Shown: piece by piece, positions 44,758-55,853 of the stretch | How the letters are laid out: every line of letters starts with the position of its first letter | Position numbering within the stretch: the stretch's first letter is position 1 | NCBI GenBank assembly: GCA_963746275.1 | Contig: CAVVAX010000018.1 | Span: forward strand, 1-64,000 | DNA length: 64,000 nt | From: JAEULH01 sp963746275 | GTDB taxonomy: Bacteria; Pseudomonadota; Alphaproteobacteria; Rhodospirillales; Defluviicoccaceae | Direction: 5' to 3' | Made by a program: the position numbers and the translations under genes | The notes under the pieces: generated by a model | The model's database searches: none | Seen by the model: the letters and a program-made list of their open reading frames with translations, nothing else | Told to the model about the DNA's origin: nothing

Positions 44758-47700
44758 ATGAGCAACGACGGCGCGGATCATGAAGCAGAAGAGCGCCCGC
44801 CAGGGCCGCGCAGGCTCGGGCACGGTCCAAGCGAGCGGCTGGCCGAGGCGGTTTCAGCCCACGGCCGCGGCCGGCTGGACCTGGCCGAGCCCATCTACCG
44901 CGACATCCTGCGCCAAGCGCCCGACCACCCCGACGCCTTGCACCTACTTGGCCTCGTCGCCCATCAGCGCGGCGACCAGGCCGAGGCCATCGGCCTCATC
45001 GAGCGCGCCCGGCGTGTCGATCCGGGTAAGGGCGCGTACGCCAACTCGCTGGGGCTCGTCTTCCTCGCCCAGGGGCGGCTGACGGAAGCGGAGGCCTCGT
45101 TCGCCCGCGCCACCACACTCGACCCGGCGCTGGCCGAGGCGCACAACAACCTTGGCAATGTCCGGATGCGCAGCGGCGACGTCCCCGCCGCGGTCGCGGC
45201 TTACGAACGCGCGATCGGGATCCGGCCGGCCTATGCCGAGGCGCATGCCAACCTTGGGGCGACGCTGCGCCGCGCCGGCCAGCTGGTGGCGGCGCGGCAG
45301 GCGGTGGAGCGGGCGCTACAGATCCGCCCCGACTACGTCGGCGCGCTGTGCACGCTGGGACTGATTCGCCACGAGCAGGGCGAGTACGACGCGGCGCTCG
45401 CCGCCTACGACCGGGCGCTGGCGCTCGATCCGAACCACGCGACGACGCGGGCCAACCGGGCGACGCTGCTGTTGCTCCTCGGCCGGATGGAGGAGGGCTG
45501 GCGAGAGTACGAGTGGCGCTGGCGGGTCCCGGGCTTCACCACGCAGCCCCGCGACTTCGCGAAGCCGGCCTGGGACGGCTCGGACCTCGCCGGGCGAACG
45601 ATCCTGATCCACGCCGAGCAAGGCTTAGGCTCGGCAATCCAGTTCGTCCGCTACGTGCCGCTGGTGGCCGCCCGCGGCGGGCGGGTGATCCTCGAATGCC
45701 AGCCGCCGCTCGCCCGGCTGTTCGCCTCCTTGCGGCCCGCCCCGGAAGTGATCGTGCAAAAGGGCGAGCCGCTGCCCGACTTCGCCGTACACGCGCCGCT
45801 GATGAGCCTGCCCCGGCTCCTCGGCACGACGCTGGAGAGCATTCCGAACACGGTCCCCTACCTTGCCGCCGAGGCAGACCTCTGCGCCCTGTGGCGGGAG
45901 CGCCTGGAACACGTCAAGCGGCCGCGGGTCGGCCTCGTCTGGGCCGGCAACCCCAACCACGCCAACGACCGCAATAGGTCGCTGCCGGCGCGGCTGCTGG
46001 CGCCGCTCTTGGCCTGCACCGGTGTCGCCTTCATCGATCTGCAGGTTGGTTCAGCCGGCGGCGAAGCCGCCGAACTGCCGGAAAGCGCGCTGGTCTCTCC
46101 AGGCCGGATCGGCGATTTCGCCGATACCGCCGCAATCGTCGCCGAGCTCGATCTGGTGATTTCCGTGGACACCGCCGTTGCCCACCTCGCTGGCGCCTTG
46201 GCGAAGCCGGTGTGGCTGCTGCTGCCCTTCGTCGGCGAGTGGCGCTGGCTCAGGGATCGCACCGACACGCCCTGGTACCCAACGATGCGGCTGTTCCGCC
46301 AGCAGAGCCCCGGCGACTGGCCCGGCGTCGTCGACGCCGTGGGCGAAGCCTGTCGAGGCCCTGCGGGAGCAATCGTGGTGAGGCCGGCGCCGCCATCCGC
46401 GCGCTCGGGGCGTAGCCCGCGGATCCTCGCCGTCGAGCTCCTGACCGAGGGCCTCGACCACCACCGCCACGGCCGGCTGGCGCAGGCGGCCCGCGCCTAC
46501 AAGCGCATCCTGAAGCTCGATTCAGGGTACGCCCACGCGCTGCACCTTCTTGGCCTGGTGCGGCATCAGCAGGGTCACCAGGGCGAGGCGCGCGAGCTGA
46601 TCCAGCATGCCATCGCCGTCGATGCCAGCAACGCCGCCTATCACAACAGCCTCGGCCTCGTCCTGCTCGCCGAGGGCGATGCGGACGGGGCGGCCGCTTC
46701 CTTTCGCGCGGCGCTGGCGCGCGATCCGGTCATGGCGGAAGCCTTCAACAACCTCGGCAATGCCGAGCAGAAGGCCGGGCGGCTGGCCGAGGCGGTGGCC
46801 AGCTACGACAGGGCGCTGGCGCTCGCCCCGGACAATGCCGAGGCCCTCTGCAACAAGGGCCGGGCGTTGCACGGGCTCGATGCCTTGGCCGCCGCCGCCG
46901 ACGCCTACCGGGCGGCGCTGAAGCTTCGCCCGGACTACGCCAAGGCGCGGCGGTTTCTCGGCGACGCCCTGGCCGAAGGCGGCGCCACCACGGAAGCCGA
47001 GGCCAGCTTCCGCAAGGCGCTGGCCCTGGCTCCGGAGGACGGCGAGACCCTGGCGGCCCTGGCGGCGCTTCAGGAGCGGGCCGGACGGCTGGAGGAGGCG
47101 CTGGCGACGGCAGAGCGGGCGCTGGCAGCAGATGGCGGGCATGTGCGTGCGACAGTCGCGGCGGCTCGCTGCGAACGCCGGCTGGGGCGCGCGGAGGCCG
47201 GCCTTGCCCGGCTGCGGGCGATCGACGCCGCAAGCCTCGACGCCGACGGCCGCGCCCACGTCGCCTTCGAACTCGGCGCCAGCCTCGACCGGCTCGGCGC
47301 CTACGACGAGGCCTACCGCGCCTATTGCGAGGCCAATGCCTTCGCCGCCGACACCCCGCAGGCGAAGGCGGTGGACAGGACCACCATGCCGCGGCTGATC
47401 GCCCGCCTGCGCGGGTGCTTCACGCCGGACTGGGTGGCGTCATGGACGCCGGCAGTGGTGGCGGAGGAGGAAGACCCGGTCTTCCTCATCGGCTTTCCCC
47501 GCTCCGGGACGACCCTGCTCGACCAGATCCTCGACGCCCACCCGGGGTTGGCGACGATGGAGGAAAAGCCGGCTCTCGACGCCGTCCGCCACGCCGTCGC
47601 CGCCATGCCCGGCGGCTATCCCGAGGCGCTGGCCACCTTGGAGACCGCCGACATCCGGCGCCTGCGCCGGCTCTACTTCAGCGAAGCCGAGCGCTACGTC

Positions 47701-48249
47701 AGTGTGCCGGACGGCGTGCGGCTGGTGGACAAGATGCCGCTCAACACCGTCGACGTCGGCCTGATCGCGCGGCTGTTCCCGAAGGCGAAGCTGCTGCTGG
47801 CGCTGCGCCACCCCTGCGACGTGGTCCTCAGTGGCTTCATGCAGGCGTTCAAGCCCAACCCGGCGATGGTGCAGTTCGAAACGCTGGCATCGAGCGCCGC
47901 CTTCTACGCCTCCGTGATGGACCTCTGGCGGCAGTACGAGAGCGTGCTCCCGCTGTCGGTCCATTGCATCCGCTACGAGGATTTGATCGGCGACTTCGAG
48001 GGCGAAACCCGGCGGATGCTCGCCTTCCTCGGCCTGCCGTGGGACGAAGCGGTGCGGGCCTACGCCGAGCGGGCGAAGACCAAGGCCATCGCCACCCCCA
48101 GCTATCACCAGGTGGTGCAGCCGATCTATGCCCGCTCGGTCGGGCGCTGGCGCAACTACCGCGGCGCCTTCGCAGAGGTGCTGCCGATCCTCGCGCCGTC
48201 CCTCGCCGCCTTCGGCTACGAAACCGGAGATAACGGCGAGGGGGGTTGA
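44758..48249 (+). CDS. TPR-glycosyltransferase-like/TPR-sulfotransferase ORF (probably two fused genes)
   Basis: An uninterrupted 1,163-codon frame: TPR repeats (~30-250), a GT-B/GT9-like domain (ILIHAEQGLGSAIQFVRYVP; LVWAGNPNHANDRNRSL; LVISVDTAVAHLAGALAKPV), a second TPR block (~560-860) and a sulfotransferase domain (~910-1155) with the PAPS loop FLIGFPRSGTTLLDQILDAH. The TPR blocks are related (ALHLLGLVAHQRGDQAEA and ALHLLGLVRHQQGHQGEA). Near 46350 another frame ends ...VEALREQSW with a TGA at 46379-46381, which overlaps an in-frame GTG (46378). With one base removed this would be two coupled genes, so the fusion may be artificial. Likely role: transfer of sugar and sulfate onto surface polymers or proteins. 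Confidence 0.75.
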   Translation: MSNDGADHEAEERPPGPRRLGHGPSERLAEAVSAHGRGRLDLAEPIYRDILRQAPDHPDALHLLGLVAHQRGDQAEAIGLIERARRVDPGKGAYANSLGLVFLAQGRLTEAEASFARATTLDPALAEAHNNLGNVRMRSGDVPAAVAAYERAIGIRPAYAEAHANLGATLRRAGQLVAARQAVERALQIRPDYVGALCTLGLIRHEQGEYDAALAAYDRALALDPNHATTRANRATLLLLLGRMEEGWREYEWRWRVPGFTTQPRDFAKPAWDGSDLAGRTILIHAEQGLGSAIQFVRYVPLVAARGGRVILECQPPLARLFASLRPAPEVIVQKGEPLPDFAVHAPLMSLPRLLGTTLESIPNTVPYLAAEADLCALWRERLEHVKRPRVGLVWAGNPNHANDRNRSLPARLLAPLLACTGVAFIDLQVGSAGGEAAELPESALVSPGRIGDFADTAAIVAELDLVISVDTAVAHLAGALAKPVWLLLPFVGEWRWLRDRTDTPWYPTMRLFRQQSPGDWPGVVDAVGEACRGPAGAIVVRPAPPSARSGRSPRILAVELLTEGLDHHRHGRLAQAARAYKRILKLDSGYAHALHLLGLVRHQQGHQGEARELIQHAIAVDASNAAYHNSLGLVLLAEGDADGAAASFRAALARDPVMAEAFNNLGNAEQKAGRLAEAVASYDRALALAPDNAEALCNKGRALHGLDALAAAADAYRAALKLRPDYAKARRFLGDALAEGGATTEAEASFRKALALAPEDGETLAALAALQERAGRLEEALATAERALAADGGHVRATVAAARCERRLGRAEAGLARLRAIDAASLDADGRAHVAFELGASLDRLGAYDEAYRAYCEANAFAADTPQAKAVDRTTMPRLIARLRGCFTPDWVASWTPAVVAEEEDPVFLIGFPRSGTTLLDQILDAHPGLATMEEKPALDAVRHAVAAMPGGYPEALATLETADIRRLRRLYFSEAERYVSVPDGVRLVDKMPLNTVDVGLIARLFPKAKLLLALRHPCDVVLSGFMQAFKPNPAMVQFETLASSAAFYASVMDLWRQYESVLPLSVHCIRYEDLIGDFEGETRRMLAFLGLPWDEAVRAYAERAKTKAIATPSYHQVVQPIYARSVGRWRNYRGAFAEVLPILAPSLAAFGYETGDNGEGG

Positions 48250-48338
48250 GCGGTCATCCCCGCCTTCATCCGTCCGAACCGTATCCGGATCGGACCGAAG
48301 CCGCCGCTTCCGGCCCTGCCCCGCCGGCCCGGCTCGGT

Positions 48339-48344
48339 TATACT
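48339..48344 (+). promoter_or_regulatory. Possible -10 element of a leaderless promoter
   Basis: TATACT ends 6 nt before the helicase ATG at 48351, so transcription could start on the A of ATG. No ribosome-binding site lies between. No good -35 is visible at 17 bp, so this is tentative. Confidence 0.35.
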
Positions 48345-48350
48345 AGGCCC

Positions 48351-51107
48351 ATGGATCGTGCCGTACGTGCCGCCGCCGAGGCGCGCCTGCCCGATGCGCC
48401 TGCTTTGGCGGTCGGGGTTTGTGAGGCCGCATGGCTCTCGCCCGACGGCGAGGTCGCGCTCCTCGACTTGGCCGAAGCCGCCCGCCGGGTCGACCGGGGG
48501 GCCGCGCCGCTCGTCTGCCACGGCCGGGCCGTCGGGCGCAGGCTGGGCCGGGCGCGGTTCGCTTGCCATGATGTCCTCGAGCTCTTCGCCTTCGTCCGCC
48601 CGGCCCGGTTCTGCGTGCCGACGCCGCGGGGGCTGGCCGACGCCTTGCTGCTCACCCCGCCTTCGACACTCGAAGGCGAGGCCGCAGCCCTGATCGCGGC
48701 GGCGCGGGCGTTGCTGGCCGAGCTCGTCGCCTCGCCCGGCGCCGATGCCGAGGCCGTTGCCCGGGCCATGGCCGAGGCGCACTGGCCGTGGGCCCGGGCG
48801 GTGCTGTCGGCTCTCGGCGTCGGCGCGCATGTGCAGGGCGCAGGCGATCCCGTGGCCGGGCTGAAGGTCTGGCGCAGGCTGCGCGAATGGGATGAGCCGC
48901 CGCCCGAGGCGCCGGCGGACAGCTGGCCGGTGGAGCCGGTCGAGGCTCGGGCCCGGCTGATCCAACTGCTTGGCGCCGAAACCGAGCCGCGGGCGGAGCA
49001 ACTTACCTACGTTTCCGCCGTAGCCGGCGCCTTCGCCCCCCGCGAGCGCCCGGGCGAGCCTCGAATCGTCCTTGCCGAAGCCGGCACCGGCGTCGGCAAG
49101 ACCGTTGGCTACATCGCCCCCGCGACGGTGTGGGCGCGCAAGAACCGGGCGCCGGTCTGGCTCAGCACCTATACCCGCGCGCTGCAGCGGCAAATTGACC
49201 GCGAGCTCGACCGCGCGTATCCCAACTTCGCCGAGAAGACCCGCCGCGTCGTCATCCGCAAGGGTCGCGAGAACATCCTCTGCCTGCTAAACCTGGAGGA
49301 CGCGATTGCCAGCGGCGCTGCCTCCGCGAGCGGGGAGCGGGTGGCGCTCGGCCTCGTCGCCCGCTGGGCGGCGGCCAGCCGCGACGGCGACATGCATGGC
49401 GGCGACTTCCCCGGCTGGCTCGCCGATCTGCTCGACCCGGCGTTCACCGTCAGCCTCACCGACACCCGCGGCGAGTGCATCTACAGCGCCTGCCGGCACT
49501 ACCGGAAGTGCTTCATCGAGCGCCAGATCCGCCGGGCGCGCCGGGCCCACATCGTCGTCGCCAACCATGCGCTGGTGATGGTCCAGGCCGCGCGCGGCAG
49601 CGACGACGACCGGATCCCGCTCCGCTACGTCTTCGACGAGGGCCACCACCTGTTCGAGGCCGCCGATGCCGCCTTCGCCCTGAACCTCTCGGGGCTGGAA
49701 GCTGCGGAGCTGCGGCGTTGGCTGCGGGGCGCGGAGGATGGGCGCCGGTCGCGCCGCCGGGGCCTGCGCGAGCGTCTGGGCGACCTGGTCGCCGATGACC
49801 GCGACGCCGGCGCGGCACTCGACGAGATCATCGCCGCCGCCGCCGTCCTGCCGGGGCCCGGCTGGCGAAGCCGGCTCGGCGTGGGTATGCCGGCCGGCGC
49901 CGGGGAGGCGTTCCTGGCGCTGGTTCGCCAACAGGTCCATGCCCGCTGCCCCGATGGCGGCATCGGCGGCGACCCCGGCTACGGGCTTGAGGCGGCGGTT
50001 CGCCCGGCCGTGCCCGGCCTGCTGGATGCGGCCGGCCGCTTCGAGGTGGCGCTGGCCAGGCTCGACGCACCGCTCCGGCAATTGGCAAATGCCGCCCGGC
50101 GCATCCTCGACGAGAAGGCGGCAAGCCTGGAGACCGCCACCCGCCAGCGCCTGGACAGCACCTGCCGGGCGCTGGAGCGCCGCGCCATCGCCCCGGTCAG
50201 CGGCTGGCGAGCGATGCTGCGCTCGCTTGGAAGCGAGACGCCGGAGGAGTACGTCGACTGGTTCGCCGTCGACCGGATCGAGGGCCGCGAGATCGACGCC
50301 TCGTTCCGCCGGCATTGGCTCGACCCGACGGCGCCGTTCGCGGCCGTGGTCCTTGGCCCGGCGCATGGCGCCGCCATCACCTCGGCGACGCTGCGCGACG
50401 GCACCGGCGACGAGGAGGCCGACTGGGATGCCGCCGAGCGGCGCACAGGTGTGCGGCATCTGGCATCGCCGGCGGTGCTGTCGGCCGTATCGTCGCCCTT
50501 CGACTACGCCAAGCGGACCCGGGTGATCGTCATCGGCGACGTTGCCCGCGACGATCCGGCGCAGATCGCCTCGGCCTACCGCGAGCTGTTCATGGCGGCC
50601 GGCGGCGGCGGCCTCGGCCTGTTCACCGCGATCAGCCGACTGCGCGCCGTCCACGCCCGCATCGCCACCAACCTCGCCGCGGCGGGGATGCGCCTCTACG
50701 CCCAGCACGTCGACGCCATGGACGTCGGCACGCTGATCGACATCTTCCGCGCCGAGGAGAATGCCTGCCTGCTCGGGACCGACGCGGTGCGTGACGGCAT
50801 CGACGTCCCCGGCCGCTCGCTCCGGCTGATCGTTTTCGACCGGGTGCCGTGGCCGCGGCCCGACATCGTCCACCGCGCCCGGCGCGAGGCCTTCGGCGGC
50901 CGCGGCTACGACGAGATGCTGACGCGGCTCAGGCTGAAGCAGGCCTACGGCCGGCTGATCCGCCACGCCGAGGACCGCGGCGTCTTCGTCATGCTCGACC
51001 GGCAGCTGCCGAGCCGGCTGCTCGGCGCCTTCCCGCCGGGCGTCCGCGTCAGCCGGGTGGGCTTGAGCGACGCCATCGCCCAGACCCGCGCCCTGCTGGC
51101 GCCGTGA
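48351..51107 (+). CDS. DinG/XPD-type ATP-dependent DNA helicase
   Basis: A 918-residue superfamily 2 helicase of the DinG type. It has an N-terminal region of ~220 residues without a recognised motif, Walker A (AEAGTGVGKTVGYIAP), and an Fe-S cluster region with cysteines in ENILCLLN and GECIYSACRHYRKC. The DEGH Walker B is in YVFDEGHHLFEAAD, and the C-terminal helicase motifs are ACLLGTDAVRDGIDVPG and AYGRLIRHAEDRGVFVMLD. The enzyme would unwind damaged or structured DNA 5' to 3'. It stands alone between the TPR gene and mreB. The frame is intact, which is notable among the many broken genes. Confidence 0.85.
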   Translation: MDRAVRAAAEARLPDAPALAVGVCEAAWLSPDGEVALLDLAEAARRVDRGAAPLVCHGRAVGRRLGRARFACHDVLELFAFVRPARFCVPTPRGLADALLLTPPSTLEGEAAALIAAARALLAELVASPGADAEAVARAMAEAHWPWARAVLSALGVGAHVQGAGDPVAGLKVWRRLREWDEPPPEAPADSWPVEPVEARARLIQLLGAETEPRAEQLTYVSAVAGAFAPRERPGEPRIVLAEAGTGVGKTVGYIAPATVWARKNRAPVWLSTYTRALQRQIDRELDRAYPNFAEKTRRVVIRKGRENILCLLNLEDAIASGAASASGERVALGLVARWAAASRDGDMHGGDFPGWLADLLDPAFTVSLTDTRGECIYSACRHYRKCFIERQIRRARRAHIVVANHALVMVQAARGSDDDRIPLRYVFDEGHHLFEAADAAFALNLSGLEAAELRRWLRGAEDGRRSRRRGLRERLGDLVADDRDAGAALDEIIAAAAVLPGPGWRSRLGVGMPAGAGEAFLALVRQQVHARCPDGGIGGDPGYGLEAAVRPAVPGLLDAAGRFEVALARLDAPLRQLANAARRILDEKAASLETATRQRLDSTCRALERRAIAPVSGWRAMLRSLGSETPEEYVDWFAVDRIEGREIDASFRRHWLDPTAPFAAVVLGPAHGAAITSATLRDGTGDEEADWDAAERRTGVRHLASPAVLSAVSSPFDYAKRTRVIVIGDVARDDPAQIASAYRELFMAAGGGGLGLFTAISRLRAVHARIATNLAAAGMRLYAQHVDAMDVGTLIDIFRAEENACLLGTDAVRDGIDVPGRSLRLIVFDRVPWPRPDIVHRARREAFGGRGYDEMLTRLRLKQAYGRLIRHAEDRGVFVMLDRQLPSRLLGAFPPGVRVSRVGLSDAIAQTRALLAP

Positions 51108-51460
51108 CCGGTCGGCAGCCCGCGTAGGAAAGGCCCCGCTTCACCTTTCGTTCTTCCCCAATCGTCACTAAGCGAATCGCTCGGCGCGAAATCGTGCGAC
51201 TCAACGCTTCGCATCCACGGAACGTGTGGTAGATTAACCCCCGTTCGGGGCTGGAGCTGCCGCACGAAAAGGAGCACCGTACGGAGACTGCGGCCTCAGG
51301 AGGCTGTAGCGCACGCTGCGGTTGAGCGACAAGAGCCTGCTCGTTGAACGGTCATTAATCGTTCCTGGAAATACTCTACAGGCACTTCGGCGGCCCCGAT
51401 CCCGATCTGACGCAACGACACGGGCGAGCCGACCCGAACCCGCCGCAAGCGTGAGGGATA
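51108..51460. other. Upstream region of the mre operon
   Basis: No gene is supported in this 353-bp gap. It holds a short CCCCGTTCGGGG stem near 51238 and TTGAAC near 51343 followed by AATACT, a weak promoter candidate. The sequence GTGAGGGATA before the mreB ATG is the ribosome-binding site. Confidence 0.4.
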
Positions 51461-52501
<1,041 letters not shown>

Positions 52502-52520
52502 GCTTTGAGAAAGACCTCCC

Positions 52521-53435
52521 TTGACGGACATCTCGCGTCTGGACCATCGCGTCCCGGCCGCGTGCAGGACGCTGGCCCAGTGGCTGCTCTACGTCGGTCT
52601 GGTGCTGACCGCTGTGATGCTGATGATCCTGGGCCGGGCGAACGGCCAGATCATGGAGCGCGTGCGCATCCAGGTTGTCGATGTGCTGGCGCCGATCATC
52701 GACATGATGTCGCTGCCTGTGGACGCCGTTGTCGTTGCGGCCCAGACCATTCGCGCCTGGACGGCGCTGAGCGAGGATAACGCCGCGCTCAGGCACGACC
52801 GCGACCGGCTTTTGGGCTGGAAGGACGTGGCCCTGCGCCTCGAGGCGGAGAACGCGCAGCTCCGCCAGCTTCTCCATTTCGTCGCCGATCCGGAGACGCG
52901 GACCGTGGGCGCACGCGTCGTCGCCGACAACGGCGGCGCCTTCTCCCGCAGCCTCATCGTCGCCGCCGGCCGCCACCATGGCGTCGGCAAGGGCCACGCG
53001 GTGCTGAGCGGCGCCGGGCTGGTCGGCCGCATCGGCGCGGTGGCGACGCGCTCGGCGCAGGTGCTGCTGGTGAGCGACCTCAACTTCCGGGTCCCGGTCG
53101 CGATCGGCCCGGCGCGGATCCGCGCCATCATCGCCGGCGACAACTCCGATCAGCCCAGGATCAGCCACCTCGACCCGGACGCCTTCATCGAGATCGGCGA
53201 CCGCGTTGTCACCTCCGGCGACGGCGACGCCTTCCCCGGCGACCTCCCCGTCGGAACCATCGCCTCCATCGACGAGAACGCCATCCGGGTGCGGCTCTTC
53301 ACCGACGCCACCCCCATCGAACACGTCCGCATCGTCGACTTCGGCCTGCAGGGGATCATCGACGAGGCGCGGGAGGCCGGGGCGGCGGCGACGACCGCGG
53401 CGGCTGCATTGCCGGCTGGGAGCGCGGCCCGGTGA
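52521..53435 (+). CDS. mreC: Rod shape-determining protein MreC
   Basis: A 304-residue bitopic protein with one N-terminal membrane helix (LAQWLLYVGLVLTAVMLMIL). A short coiled coil follows (ALRHDRDRLLGWKDVALRLE), then the periplasmic beta-barrel domain (AGLVGRIGAVATRSAQVLLV; SGDGDAFPGDLPVGTIASID). It links MreB to the murein synthases. The start is TTG 52521, 19 bp after mreB; there is no better ATG. The stop overlaps mreD by 4 bp. Confidence 0.92.
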   Translation: MTDISRLDHRVPAACRTLAQWLLYVGLVLTAVMLMILGRANGQIMERVRIQVVDVLAPIIDMMSLPVDAVVVAAQTIRAWTALSEDNAALRHDRDRLLGWKDVALRLEAENAQLRQLLHFVADPETRTVGARVVADNGGAFSRSLIVAAGRHHGVGKGHAVLSGAGLVGRIGAVATRSAQVLLVSDLNFRVPVAIGPARIRAIIAGDNSDQPRISHLDPDAFIEIGDRVVTSGDGDAFPGDLPVGTIASIDENAIRVRLFTDATPIEHVRIVDFGLQGIIDEAREAGAAATTAAAALPAGSAAR

Positions 53436-53947
53436 CAAACATCGTCTCGCTCAGGATCGAAGCGGCGGCGCGGGCGAGCGTGCCCGCGGGGATGACGGTG
53501 ATCCTCATGCTGCTGGGCTCGATCCCGGTGAACGGGGTCCACGTCCAGGTGCTCGAACCGCTCCTTGCCTTTGCCTCGATCTACTATTGGACCCTCTACC
53601 GGCCGGATCTGATGCCGGCGCCGCTCGTCTTCGCCCTGGGCCTGCTCTACGACGTGGTCTCGGGTGCCCCGCTGGGGGCACATGCCGGCATGATGGCCCT
53701 GGCGCACGCGATCCTGAACCGGCAGCGCCGCTTCCTCATCGACAAGACCTTCATTCTCAACTGGGTCGGGTTTTCCGTCGTTGCCATTGCGGGCTGCGTC
53801 CTGGTCTGGCTGCTGACCTCGATCTTCTACACGGCGCCGGTCGATCCCTGGGGGCTGCTGTTTCAGACGCTGATGACAGTTGTCGCCTACCCGCTGGTCT
53901 TCCGCCTCCTGCTGTTCTGCCACCTGTCGCTGGTCCAACCCGTTTGA
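53432..53947 (+). CDS. mreD: Rod shape-determining protein MreD
   Basis: A 171-residue inner-membrane protein with four to five helices (VPAGMTVILMLLGSIPV; APLVFALGLLYDVVSGAPLG; FILNWVGFSVVAIAGCVLVW; TLMTVVAYPLVFRLLLFCHL). GLLYDVVSGAPLGAHAGMMA is the MreD signature. The GTG start overlaps the mreC TGA (GTGA). The frame is intact. It precedes mrdA by 1 bp. Confidence 0.92.
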   Translation: MTNIVSLRIEAAARASVPAGMTVILMLLGSIPVNGVHVQVLEPLLAFASIYYWTLYRPDLMPAPLVFALGLLYDVVSGAPLGAHAGMMALAHAILNRQRRFLIDKTFILNWVGFSVVAIAGCVLVWLLTSIFYTAPVDPWGLLFQTLMTVVAYPLVFRLLLFCHLSLVQPV

Positions 53948-53948
53948 G

Positions 53949-55846
53949 ATGAACCGAGACAACGACCGGACCAAGCTCTTCACCCGCCGGGCCGTCCTTC
54001 TCGGCGGCTCCCAAGGCACCCTGTTGTCCCTGCTCTGCGCCCGGCTCTACTGGCTGCAGGTGGTCCAGGCGGAGCGCTACACCACGCTCGCCGACGACAA
54101 TCGGATCAGCATGCGCCTGCTGGCGCCACCGCGGGGCAAGATCTACGACCGCTTCGGCCGGCCGCTCGCGATCAACCGCAAGAACTTCCGCGCCGTTCTG
54201 GTCGCCGAGCAGGCCCGGAACGTCGAGGCGCTGCTCGATGTTTTCGCCCGGCTCATCGCGCTGGACGAGGGCGAGCGGCGGCGGATCCTCACGGAGGTGC
54301 GGAAGAAGCGGAAGTTCGTCCCGGTCACCGTGCGCGAGGACCTGTCCTGGGACGAGGTGGCGCGGATCGCGGTCAATGCCCCCGACCTTCCGGGCGTCAG
54401 CATCGAGGAGGGCCAGAGCCGCGAGTACCCGCATGGCCCGGCCGTGGCGCACCTGCTCGGCTACGTGGCAGCCGTTTCGGAGCGCGATCTCACGGGCGAC
54501 CCGCTGCTCGAGGTGCCGGGCTTTCGCATCGGCAAGTCCGGCGTCGAGCAGAGCTGCGACCTGCTCCTGCGCGGCAAGAGCGGGAAGTCGGAGGTGGAGG
54601 TCAACGCCGTCGGCCGGGTCATCCGTGAACTTGCCCGCGACGAGGGTGAGCCCGGCGCCGACATCAACCTGACCCTCGACCTGGAGCTGCAGAAGATCGC
54701 CTACGACAGCCTTGCCCTGGCTGGGCAGAGCGGGGCGGTGGTGCTTCTCGACGTACTGACCGGCGACGTCCTGGCGCTGGCCTCCTGCCCGGGCTTCGAC
54801 CCCAGCGCCTTCAACCGCGGGCTCAAGCACGCAGAGTGGCGGGCGCTGATCTCCGACCCGAAGGCGCCGCTGACGAACAAGGCCATCGCCGGGCTCTACG
54901 CCCCCGGCTCGACCTTCAAGCCGGTCACCGCGCTGGCGGCGCTGCAGGCGGGCGCGATCACCACCGAGACGAGGGTAAGCTGCGGCGGGCACATTGGGCT
55001 CGGCAACGCCAGGTTCCACTGCTGGAAGAAGGGCGGCCACGGCACCCTGAACCTGCGCGCTGCGCTTTCGCAGTCCTGCGACGTCTTCTTCTACGAGGCG
55101 GCCAGGCGCTGCGGGATCGACAATATCGCGGCGATGGCGCACCGGCTGGGGCTCGGCGAGCCATCGGGGCTCGGCCTCTCCGGCGAACGCCGCGGGTTGA
55201 TGCCGACCCAGGCGTGGAAGCTCGCCACCATCGGCGTGCCCTGGCAGAAGGGCGAAACCCTGATCGCCGGCATCGGCCAGGGCTTCGTGCTCGCGAGCCC
55301 GCTTCAGCTGGCGGTGATGACCGCGCGCATCGCCAGCGGTGGGCTGCAGATCGTGCCGCGCCTCATCGACAGGGTGAAGCCGAAGGGCGAGACACAGTTT
55401 GCCGCAGTCCCGGCTCCCGGCCTCGGGCTGAACCCGCAGCACCTGAGAGTGGTGCAAGACGGGATGATCGACGTCGTCGCCCGGGCACCGCACAACGATC
55501 TGCCATCCGCGAGGTGGGGATGGAGATGGCCGGCAAGACCGGCACCTCCCAGGTCCGCCGCATCAGCAAGGCCGAGCGCGCCGCCGGCGTCATCCGCAAC
55601 GAGGACCTGCCGTGGGAGCGGCGCGACCATGCGCTGTTCATCGGCTACGCCCCGGTTCATGCGCCTCGCTACGCGGTGGCGGTGCTGGTCGAGCATGGCG
55701 GCGGCGGCTCCGCGGTCGCTGCGCCCATCGCCCGCGACATCATCCTCGCCGCGCAGATGCGTCCGCAGGCCGAGATCGCCGACAACCCCCCGCCGCGGGC
55801 CGGGACGGCGATGCGGGGCCTGGGCCGCGCCGGTGGGCAGGTCTGA
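53949..55846 (+). CDS. mrdA: Penicillin-binding protein 2 (one frame break)
   Basis: The elongasome transpeptidase, about 632 residues. The N-terminal anchor GTLLSLLCARLYWLQVVQAE is followed by the PBP dimerisation segment APPRGKIYDRFGRPLAINRK. The catalytic serine tetrad SxxK is in LYAPGSTFKPVTALAAL, SxN in ALSQSCDVFFYEAARR and KTG in MAGKTGTSQVRRIS. The frame breaks near 55503 (-1 class), before the KTG region. ATG 53949 lies 1 bp past mreD. It cross-links new lateral peptidoglycan and pairs with RodA. Confidence 0.92.
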
Positions 55847-55853
55847 GCCCGGA

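Noticed and set aside
44758..46381. Calling the TPR ORF definitely two genes
   Set aside because: The given sequence is one open frame, so the split is reported as a finding instead of altering the annotation.
48246..51107. Longer start for the DinG-like helicase
   Set aside because: The extra 35 codons upstream are not family-like and the sequence before them has no ribosome-binding site. ATG 48351 gives a normal length.
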